The notes under the pieces are model-generated. The model ran no database searches and was not told where the DNA came from. It saw nothing but the letters and a program-made list of their open reading frames with translations. Position numbers and translations under genes: made by a program. From Bacillus fungorum (GTDB taxonomy: Bacteria > Bacillota > Bacilli > Bacillales > Bacillaceae_G), in assembly GCF_002746455.1 (NCBI RefSeq), contig NZ_NWUW01000022.1:1-64000 (forward strand): DNA of 64,000 nt. Direction: 5' to 3'. How positions within the stretch are numbered: position 1 is the stretch's first letter; the number at the start of each line of letters is the position of its first letter. Below, in pieces: positions 29,038-41,000 of the stretch.

Positions 29038-32000
29038 ATGAGTCAATCTAATGATTCTGTTACCGTTGTTCACGTAAATAATACGGCAGATGAAGTTTTT
29101 GTTTTTCCGATGTCCTCAAGTCAAAAACGACTGTGGTTCATTGAGGAATTTAAGCCTAGCACCGTGTACAATCTCCCTGTTGCTTTAGATATCACAGGCC
29201 CGCTTCATGTGAGCGCCTTGGAGAAAAGTTTTCAAGAAATTACAGATCGTCATGAAAGCTTACGGACGACATTTGCGCAGGTAGAAGAAGAACTAGTGCA
29301 GATCATTCATCCTTCTTTGCAGATACAAATTCCTGTCATTGAAGCACAAGAGGAGGATGTAGTGCCACTGATTAAAGAAGAGGTGGCAAAGCCTTTTGAT
29401 TTAAAGAAAGGACCTTTATTCCGTGCTGTTCTTATTCGGTTAAATCCTGAGAAACATGTACTATTTTGGAATATGCACCACATTATTTCAGATGGGTGGT
29501 CTATGGGGGTTTTTCATAAGGAGCTTTCTACCTTATATGCCGCGTTTTCAAAAAGGGAACATTCCCCGCTTCCTGAACTAGCCCTTCAGTATGTCGACTT
29601 TTCCGAGTGGCATAGCAAGTGGTTGCAGGAGGAAGAGGCGAATGAACAGTTAAACTATTGGAAGAAACAATTGGCTGGAGACCTTCCTGTATTACAATTG
29701 CCGACAGATCGTCCACGTCCTGTGAAGCAAACATTCCGTGGGAATTATCAAGTGATTGACCTTCCTCATGAGTTAATTCATAAATTAGAGCAATTGGGTG
29801 AGAAGGAAAGTGTAACGATGTTTACGCTCTTCTTTGCCGCTTACAGTACACTTTTATATCGTTATACTTCTCAAGAAACCCTTTTGATTGGAACGCCTAT
29901 AGCTGGACGGAACCAGAAAGAAACTGAAGACCTCATCGGTTTTTTTGTCAATACACTCGTTTTACGTTTGGAACTTAAGGATGACCCGACTTTCCTAGAT
30001 GTGTTGCAGGAATCTCGGAAAGTAGCCTATGAAGCTTTTGACAATCAAGATATTCCATTTGATAAAGTCGTGGAGGCAGTACAGCCACAACGTGATCCGG
30101 GCTACTCCCCGATTTTCCAAGTTATGTTTGCCTTCCAAAATTCACCCATGAAGCCATTAGAATTGGAAGGGGTGACGTTGGCTCCTCGTAGAGTAAACAA
30201 TGAAACAGCTAAATTCGATTTAATTCTATTTATTGAGGAAAGTAAACAAGGTTTACAAGCTGTATTTGAATATAATACAGATTTATTTAATGATGAAACT
30301 ATCGCTCGCATGACACTACATTATGTGACATTGCTTGAAAGTGCTGTTTCCAATCCTGATCAAAAAATTAGCCGAATGTCCATGTTGACAACATCTGAGC
30401 GAAAGCGGCTATTAACAGACTGGAACAATACCACAGCAGAATACCCACGAGAAAAATGTATCCAAGATTTATTTGAAGAACAAGTAGCAAATACACCGGA
30501 TGCTGTAGCACTGAAAGAAGGCGGAAAATGTCTGACTTATGCGGAGCTAAACCATCGCGCTAACCAATTAGCTCACTATCTTCAAAAGCGTGGGGTTTCC
30601 TCACAATCCATGATTGGGCTAAGTGTAGAACGTTCTATTGAAATGATTATAGGAATGCTCGGAATCATTAAAGCGGGTGGTGTCTATGTCCCCCTTGATG
30701 CTTGCTATCCAGAGGAACGTTTGCGTTTTATGTTAGAAGATTCAAATGTTTCTCTTTTGATCACACAAAAGGATATGATGGGAAGACTTCCATTTGATGA
30801 AGATTTGACTCTTACACTAGACTCCGAGTGGGACAAGATTTCACAAGAAAGCACCGAAAATCCCGTACATGGCTTGACGGGAGAAGCCCCGGTTTATATC
30901 AACTATACCTCTGGTTCTACGGGAAGGCCGAAAGGGGTTGTAATCCCCCACCGTGGTGTTTTACGCTTGGTCAAAAATGTTAATTATGTGAACTTGTCCT
31001 CTGAAGAGACATTACTTCAATTTGCTCCAATCTCCTTTGATGCGGCTACTTTTGAAATTTGGGGTAGTTTGCTCAATGGAGCGCAATTGGTGATTTATCC
31101 TTATGAGAAAGCCTCACTTGAAGAATTGGGGCAGGTATTGCAGCGATACGAAATCAGTACATTATGGCTCACAGCAGGTGTATTCCATCAAATGGTGGAA
31201 TACCATTTGGAAGATTTGCAAGGAGTTCGTCAGCTTTTAGCAGGGGGGGACGTAATATCTCCTGCTCATGTACGCAAAGTGTTGGATAAATTAGATGGAT
31301 GTTGTCTCATTAATGGGTATGGTCCAACAGAAAGCACTACCTTTACCTGTTGTTATCCAATGGACAACGTGGAGCAAATCCTAAAGACAGTACCGATCGG
31401 CAGACCGATTTCTAATACACAAGTCTATGTATTGGACAAGTCGCTTCAGCTGGCTCCTGTAGGCGTACCAGGGGAGTTGTATATTGGCGGGGATGGTCTG
31501 GCATTAGAATATCTTAATCGTCCCGACTTAACAGAGGAGCGATTCATTCCAGACCCATTTAGTGACGATTCGTCATCTCGTTTATATAAGACCGGAGATT
31601 TGGTACGTTATTTAGCTGACGGTAACATTGAGTTTTTAGGACGGGCTGATAATCAGGTGAAAATCCGCGGCTTCCGAATTGAGTTAGGTGAAATTGAAGC
31701 TGTACTGGCACAGTATCCACATGTAGAAGACGTTGTCGTAATGGTGCATGAAACTACATCGGGGGATAAGCGTTTAGTGGCTTATGTGGTTTCTGCACAG
31801 GAACATGAGCTTGCAGTCAAAGGATTGCTTCATTACGTAAAAGATCATATTCCAGAGTATATGGTGCCCCACATTGTGGTCACTAAAGAAAGTTTGCCAT
31901 TAACGCCGAATGGTAAGGTAGATTACAAAGCGTTATCAGCCTTAGAGTTAGAGAACAAAGATTTGACAGAAGCATACATTCCACCGCGCACTAATGTTGA

Positions 32001-35000
32001 AGAGGAGATTGCGTTAGTTTGGAGTCAGGTTCTCGACATTCGTCGTATCGGAATTCATGATAATTTCTTCGATTTAGGTGGTCATTCTTTAGTCGCAACG
32101 CTTGTCGTTTCACGCCTGCGTGAAGTTTTTGACATTTGCTTAGATGTGCGGAGTATTTTTACATATCCAACAGTAGCCACATTGGCTGTCTATATAGAAG
32201 GGCAAAAGGGAAGTGAAAAGACTTTCACAGAGGGGATTTCCCCTGTTGGGCAACGTGAAAATCTGCCGCTGTCATTTGCTCAACAGCGTTTGTGGTTTGT
32301 AGATCAATGGCAGTCTCACACGCGTCATCTTTACAATATCCCGCTGGTTTATGAAATGCAGGGGAGAGTCCATGTCAAGGCATTGAAGCAGAGTTTATCC
32401 GAGATGGTTCGCCGTCATGAAAGCTTGCGGACGACTTTTAAAGATATGGATGGAAAAATCGTCCAAGTAATTGACTCCTATACGGAATTCAAATCAACGA
32501 TGATTGATTTATCTAACGAGCCAAAATCTGAACGTGAACAACGTGCCAAGGCGATACTGAAAAAAGAAGCACATTATGTCTTCGACCTTAGTCAAGGGCC
32601 GCTTTTCCGAGTGACACTTATAAAGCTCGAAGAAGAGAAATACCTTTTGATGCTCAATCTTCATCACATTGTGTCGGATGGATGGTCGAATAAAATCATC
32701 ATGGAAGAATTGTCTGCTTTATATGAAAGCATAAGTCAAGGAAAGGATTCCCCATTAGAAAAATTGCCTTTCCAATACGCGGATTATGCTGTCTGGCAGC
32801 GCGAATGGCTGAAAGGAGATAGGCTAGAAGAACAGATGTCTTATTGGAAAAAACAACTGGGCGGTGAACTGCCTATACTTCAATTGCCAACAGATCGACC
32901 GCGACAAAAGGAGATGACCTTCCAAGGGAAATTAAAGCGATTTGAACTATCTCGTGCGCTTTATAGGAAGCTGAAGCAGCTCAGTCAGCAATCAGGGGCT
33001 TCTTTATTTATGACTTTACTCGCAGCCTTTAAAGTCCTACTTTATCGTTATACGGGGCAGCAAGATTTATTGGTTGGTTCACCAATCGCGGGAAGAAATC
33101 ACGAGGGAATTGAAAAAATGATCGGTTTCTTTGTCAATACGATCGTCTTTAGAACAAATGTATCAAGCGAACAAACCTTCCTTGAGTTACTTGAAAATGT
33201 GCGGGAAATATCTTTAGATGCTTATACCTATCAGAATGTTCCATTTGAAAGGCTAGTAGAGGAACTCCAGCCTGATCGGGATGCGAGCACGTCCCCGTTG
33301 TTCCAAGTGATGTTTGCTATGCTCAACACTTCATCATCGTCTCTGACGTTACCAGGGCTTAGTGTAACATCCGTGGAACTAGAGCATGATATTGCCAAGT
33401 TTGATCTCACGCTAAACGTCATGGAAAGTGAAGACAGGCTAGAAGTGTCTATTGAATATAATAGTAACTTGTTTGATGAAGAGACGATCTCGCGCATGGG
33501 GCAGCATTACCAGGCAATCCTTGATGGAATCGTTGATTCTCCAGAATATACGATTGGTCAGATTCCAATTTTAACAGAGATGGAGCAACAGAAATTTCTA
33601 ACAGATTGGAATGAATTCAATCATAAGGCGGATGCTCCTGATACACTCGCTGTGCATTTTGAAACCCGAGTTGCCCAAAGTCCAGACGCGGTGGCACTCA
33701 TCTATGGAAACAGGCAGCTTACGTATCGAGAAGTAAATAAGCTCGCCAATCAACTAGCCTATCATCTGCGCGAGCGTGGAGTAGAGGCTAACCAGCTAGT
33801 CGGGATTATGGCAGAGCGTTCGTTAGAAATGGTGATTGGTATATTTGCAATCCTGAAAGCGGGAGGAGCATACTTACCAATTGACCCTCATCTTCCCGAG
33901 GAACGCATTCAGTACATGCTCAAAGATAGCGGAGTAAAGCTGCTTTTGACCCAAGAAATTTGGCAAAAGCATGTCGCATTTGCCGGTGAGGTTTTGAATC
34001 TTGAAGATGAAAAACTTTACCAAGGAGACGCGACTGATCTTAAGCCGTTGAGCAAATTAAATGATTTGGCATATGTGATTTATACCTCGGGTTCCACAGG
34101 GAAACCAAAAGGTGTAATGGTTACTCAACGCAATGTGTTGCATATTTTATACGCCTTGGAGCAGCTGTATCCATTTAACGAAAGTGATGTCTACCTCTTG
34201 AAAACGCCATTTACCTTTGATGTGTCTGTCAGTGAATTATTTGGTTGGATTCAGGGAGGCGGAAAGCTTGCGATCTTAGAACCACAAGCTGAAAAAGACC
34301 CTGTACGTTTATTTGAGGCTATTAAAGATTACCAAGTCACCCATGTTAATTTTGTACCATCTATGTTGCACTCTTTTCTAGAGTCATTAAAAGATAAGCT
34401 TCCAAGGAAATTGCCTGCCTTGCGCTATGTATTCTCGGCGGGAGAGGCACTGAAAAAAGAGACGGTGAAAACATTCTTTGAGCTATTTGAAGGCGTGCGA
34501 CTAGAAAATCTTTATGGACCGACAGAAATTACAATTTATGCTTCTCACTTCTCAGTCGAGGAGATGCAGAGGGAATCAAGTATCCCAATCGGAAAACCAC
34601 TGCCGAATACCAAGGCTTATGTCGTTGATGAAAATTTACAACTGCAGCCATTGGGTGTACCAGGAGAATTGTGCATTTCAGGCCTGGGTGTAACAAAGGG
34701 GTATCTGAACCGTGAAGGTCTAACGGAAGAAAAATTTGTCCCTGTGCCTTGGGCTGTAGACGAGCGGATGTATCGTACGGGAGATTTGGTACGCTGGTTG
34801 CCAAATGGCGACTTGGAATATTTAGGGCGGATGGATGATCAGGTAAAATTGCGAGGGTTCCGTATTGAACTAGGCGAGATTCAAGCGACATTAGAATCTC
34901 ACGCTGCTGTGCGAGAATCTGTCGTTGTTGTTCGAGAAGACCAGCTACAGGATCAGCGGTTAGTAGCCTACATCGTCGTGCAGCCAAATCAAGCGTTGGC

Positions 35001-38000
35001 TACGAGCGAACTGCGCCATTTCCTGAAAAGAAAATTACCTGAATATATGGTTCCAAGTGTATTTGTAACACTAGACGAAATGCCATTATCCCCAAGCGGT
35101 AAAGTGGATCGTAAAGCATTGCCGATGCCGAAAGTAGAGGGCGTGGTTTCTGGTAAATATACGGCACCGCGTAACCCAATTGAAGAAATCATTGCAGGGA
35201 TTTGGAATCAGGTGCTCGGTGTCAATCAGGTGAGTATTCAAGATAACTTTTTTGAGATCGGAGGCCACTCTCTATTAGCGACACAGGTTCTTTCGCGCTT
35301 ACGTATCGCCATAGGTATCGAAGTCCCTGTCCATGCGATCTTTAATTACCCAACTATCGCAGAATTAGCTTCACATATTGATACGACGAAGCAAGAGGAA
35401 AACGAGATTGCTATAGAAGCCGTACCACGAGGTCAACATTTACCACTCTCTTCCTCACAAAAGAGATTGTGGTTTTTAAATCAAATGGAAATGGAAAACA
35501 AGCATGTATACAATATTCCACTTGCTTTGCGACTTCAGGGAGAATTAGATCTTGCTGTATTCGAGGAAAGTTTAAATGAAATCGTTCGTCGCCATGAAAT
35601 TCTGCGAACGACTTTCGTGGAAAATGGAGAGCAAATCGAGCAAGTAATCTCTCCATTCAAAGCCATGTCTGTTCCGTTTATTGACCTTAGTAGGGAGCCA
35701 GTAGAAGAACGAGAAACAAAAGCAAATAGTCTGATTCAGCAAGAGGTGCTATACGAATTTGATCTAAGTCAAGGACCGCTCTTCCGTGCAAGTATCATTC
35801 GACTCCAGCCTGAAAAGTATATCTTGCTGCTTAATTTGCACCATATTATTTGGGATGGATGGTCACATGATGTTTTCATGCGTGAATTATCTATTCTTTA
35901 TCGGGCGCGTTTAGCAAAGGAAGTGGAAAAGCTTCCGGAATTGCCGATTCAATATGCTGATTTTGCTGCGTGGCAACAAGGGTGGATCGAAAGTGAAGAG
36001 GTTACGAAGCAAATCAATTATTGGAAAGAACAATTACAAGGACAGCCTCCGCTGCTGCCATTGCCGACGAATCACCAGCGTCCATCGGTACAGACTTATC
36101 GGGGAGACATCTATCGGATTGAAATCCCAGAGCGGGTAACCGCTTTGCTGAAAAATGTAAGCAAAGAAGAAGGCACTACCTTGTATATGACCTTGTTAGC
36201 GGCGTTTAAAGTCCTTCTTTATCGTTATACAGACCAAGAGGACCTTTCCGTAGGTTCTCCTGTCGCTAATCGCAATCAACGTACCATTGAAAATCTCATT
36301 GGCTATTTTGTCAATACGTTGGTCTTGCGTACGCAAGTAGCAGGAACCATGACCTATCGTGAGTTGTTAAAGCATGTACGCGAGGTAGCTCTCGAAGCAT
36401 ACGCTCATCAAGATGTTCCATTTGAAAAATTGGTAGAGGAATTAAACGTGGAACGAAATTTAAGTTACTCTCCGCTATTCCAAGTAATGTTTATGCTTCA
36501 GAATACCTCTGCTGTGGAAGTAGAATTGCCGGGATTAGAGATAGAAGACATAGAGATTGATAGACCGTCGGCTAAATATGATTTAACCCTTTTTATTGCA
36601 GAGAAAGATGATCGACTGACTGGTGTTTTTGAGTACAATACAGATTTATTTGATGAACACATCATTGCTCAAATGGCGGACTCATTCTATACCTTATTGG
36701 AAGGCATCGTCGCTCATGTGGAGGAGAGAATTGACCATCTTCCTGTTGTGTCAGCCAAAGAAAAGAAAAAATTAATTATAGATTGGAATGATACAAAAAA
36801 AGATTATCCACTAGAAAAGAGGATGCACCAGTTCTTTGAAGAGCAAGTGAAAAAAAATCCTAAAGCCCTAGCGGTCGTTTTCGATGAGGAGGCGCTGACC
36901 TACGAACAATTAAACTGTCGTGCGAATCAACTAGCACGTCACTTGCAAACACAAGGTGTAAAAGCAGGTACGCTTGTAGGCATCTACATGGAGCGCTCTC
37001 TAGAAATGCTTGTTTCCCTGCTTGCTGTATTCAAATCGGAAGGAGTCTATGTACCGCTTGACCCGTCTTATCCGCAAGAGAGAGTCTCCTTTATGCTTGA
37101 GGATTCTAAGACGCGTGTGATATTAACCCACCAGGATTTAGCAACACAGATTCCAGAACACGGAGCGCAAGTGGTGTATGTCGATCAGGACTGGGAAACA
37201 ATTTCTCTGGAGCCTAACCACAACCTAGAGTGTTATGGACCGAATGATTCGTTAGCTTATACCATTTATACCTCCGGTTCGACAGGAAAACCTAAGGGCG
37301 TTCAGATTCGCAATGATGCGCTGACCAATTACTTATTAGCCGCGAACGAACACCTTGAGTTACAAGAGCAGGATCGCTTTTTAGCTGTGACGACCATTTC
37401 CTTTGATATCGCTGGAATGGAATTGTATTTGCCGCTCATGATGGGGGCTTGTGTCATAATTGCGAAACGTGAAGAAGCCACAAATGGAGAGTGTTTAGCT
37501 GAACTATTAACGACAAGTGAAGCGACAGTGATGCAAGCAACACCAGCTACATGGCAGATGTTGCTCCAAGCGGGATGGGAAGGACATCGCCAGCTTAAGG
37601 TGCTTACAGGGGGAGAAGCACTTCCACTAAATCTAGCCAATCAACTCCTTGAACGCAGTGCCGGCGTTTGGAACTTTTATGGACCGACGGAAGCGACCAT
37701 TTATTCTACGATTTCTAAAGTAGAACCAGGGGAAAATTGGGTATCTATTGGTCGCCCGATTGCCAATACGAGCATTTATGTTCTTGATCGTCAGCTGAAT
37801 CCTATACCAACAGGGGTTTCAGGTGAACTCTATATCGGCGGAGAAGGGCTGGCGGCTGGCTATCTTAACCGTCCCGCATTAACGCGAGAACGATTTGTAG
37901 ACGATCCGTTTAGTGATAAAGTTAATGCTAAGATGTATCGAACGGGTGATTTAGTGCGTTATCGAGCGAATGGTGAATTGGAGTTCATCTCTCGTATTGA

Positions 38001-41000
38001 CCACCAAGTAAAAATCAGAGGGTTCCGTATTGAGTTGGGTGAAATCGAAAATGTGTTGATCGAGCATGAGAGTATAAAAGAAGCCGTGGCGATTGAACGT
38101 GAGGATGTGGTCAACGATAAACGTTTGGTGGCTTATGTCATCGCTGACAATGATAAGCAGCCTAATCTTTCATCCTTACGTAGTCTGTTAAAGAGAAATT
38201 TACCAGATTATATGGTTCCATCAGCGATTGTTGTTATGGACAAATTTCCTTTAACGCCAAATGGAAAAATCGATCGACGCAAACTTCCGATTCCTAAGGG
38301 TACAGAATTAACAGGGAATCATGAGTTTGAAGCACCGCGTACTGAAATGGAGAAACAGTTGGCAGATATATGGTGTAATATCCTGCGCGTAAATCAGTTG
38401 AGCATCCATGACAGCTTCTTTGAGAGTGGTGGTCATTCCCTATTGGCGACTCAATTAATTTCCCGCTTGCGTAAGGAGCTCAATGTAGAATTGCCTTTGC
38501 GCAGTTTGTTTGAAAATCCAACGATTGCTGGTTTAGCAATGGAAGTGGAAGGACTGAGTCAAGCAGAGAAACCACTGCAACTTCCGCCGATTGAACCGAG
38601 GTCTGCTGAGGATTCACCTCTTCTTTCTTTTGCTCAGCAGCGGCTGTGGTTCCTAAATGAATTGGATTCAAACAGTGCGTTTTATAACATTCCAATTGGG
38701 TTCCGTGTAACAGGAAACCTAAATGTTTCTGCTCTAGAGAAGGCGCTTCATGACATCATACGTCGTCATGAAGTATTGCGTACCGCCTTTGCTAAGGTAG
38801 ATGGAGAAGCGTTACAACAAATTCATCTAGATATGAATATAAATATGACCTTGGTAGAGATTGAACATCTTTCTGATAAGGAACAAGAGGCACAGATTAC
38901 CTTCTTTATCGAACAAGAATCTAAAAAGCCGTTTGATTTGCATACAGGTCCATTGTTGCGATTAGCTTTGATCCGATTGAAATCAAACGAACATATCCTA
39001 CTGCTTACCGTTCATCATATTGTCTTTGATGTATGGTCGATGGATGTTTTTATGAAGGAGTTAGCAGCCTATTATGAAGCGTGGACGCAAGGTGGAAAGC
39101 TTGAGCTGCCAGAATTGCCGGTTCAATATGCTGATTTTGCTAATTGGCAACGACAGTGGCTACAAAAAGAAGTTATAGATAAACAGATCGACTATTGGAA
39201 ACAAAAACTAGAGGGTGCGCCACCCGCTTTAGAACTTCCAACGGATCGACCACGACCGCCTGTGCAGACTTTTAACGGATCACATGAGACTCGGAATCTT
39301 TCTCGATCTTTGCTGAAAGCTTTGCAAAAAGTGAGTTACCAAGAAGATGCTACGTTATTTATGACGATGCTGGCAGCCTTTCAAGTGGTGCTTTATCGTT
39401 ATACCAATCAGCAGGATATATTGATCGGTTCACCGATTGCCAACCGTCAATTGTCTGAGGTAGAAGAGCTGATTGGGTTGTTTACCAATACATTGGTGTT
39501 GCGCACTCAAATAACGGAGAATATGAGTTTCCGAGAGTTATTAAAACAGGTACGTATCACAGCTTTAGAAGCTTATGAACATCAAAATCTTCCTTTTGAA
39601 AAATTAGTAGAAGAGCTGCAGCCAAACCGTGACCTGAGCCGTTCGCCATTATTTCAAATCATGTTGGCTTATCAAGACTTTACGTCGCAAGAGTTTATGA
39701 TGGATGAAGTGGTCTTTGAAGGAATTGATATTGATAATAAGACTTCCAAATTTGATTTGACGCTATTCGTTCAAGAGACAGAGTATGGACTAGCGACAAC
39801 GATTGAGTACAATACGGACTTATTTGACCGAGCTACCATTCAACGCATGCTCGGACACTTAGAAAGATTGCTAGAGCAGGTGATTCAAAATCCTCACCAA
39901 TCCATTACGGAGATACCGATGCTAAGTGAGCGAGAACAGCAGCTGCTCAATGATTGGAATGATAGGACATCTAATAAAAAGGTAGAACAAAGTGTTCACC
40001 GCATGTTTGAAGAGCAAGTGTTAAAAACACCATACGCGTCAGCACTACAGTTTGGAGAGCAGAGTCTTAGCTATTGCGAACTAAATAATCGTGCTAATCA
40101 GTTGGCACATTACCTTCGTAAAGCGGGAGTAGGTAAGGATTCACCTGTGGGAATTTGTTTGGATCGTTCCATTGAAACGATCATATCTGTCCTAGCGATT
40201 CTCAAGGCAGGAGGAGCGGTTATATCGTTGGACCCGAATTTCCCAGAAGAACGCTTAGCCTTTATCATAGGTGCTACTCAAGTCAACCTGGTATTGAGCC
40301 AAGAGTCATTGTCCAAACAGATTCCAGCTTTATCTTCAGCCCAAGTCATATGCCTAGACCAAGAATGGCAGCGGATCGATGAAGAAAAGAGCGACAATTT
40401 ATCAAGAGATGATACGCTAGATAGCTTAGCCTACTTGATTTACACTTCTGGCTCAACTGGGGAGCCAAAAGGTGTGGCTATGCCGCATCGTTCGCTTGCT
40501 AATTTAATTGCTTGGCAGCACAAAAATATTACATTAACAAGGCCTATGAAGACGTTGCAATTTACATCCCTTAGCTTCGATGTTTCCTATCAGGAAATTT
40601 TCTCCACTCTATGTGCTGGTGAAGAACTTGTGCTCATTACAGAAGAGACAAGAAGAGATCCTGTGTTGCTATTGAACTATCTTGATGAAAAGAAGATTGA
40701 GAGACTTTATCTTCCGTTCATTGCCTTGCAACAACTTGCTGAAGCTGTAGTCAGTGGACAAGTACAAGCGCCAACACACTTAGGAGAAGTAATTACAGCA
40801 GGTGAGCAGTTGAAAGTCACACCAAGTGTGAGGTATTTGTTTAAAAAACTAAACAACTGTACGCTGCATAATCATTATGGACCATCTGAAACCCATGTTA
40901 TCACGACGATGGCTCTGACTGGGAATCCAGATGACTGGCCGCTATTGCCGTCTATTGGTTATCCAATAGATCATACACAGGTGTACATTCTTGACCGTCA

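Noticed and set aside
34529..34987. 152-codon antisense frame within the four-module NRPS, and similar long antisense frames
   Set aside because: They lie opposite strong coding sequence, lack ribosome sites, and mirror codon bias of the real gene.
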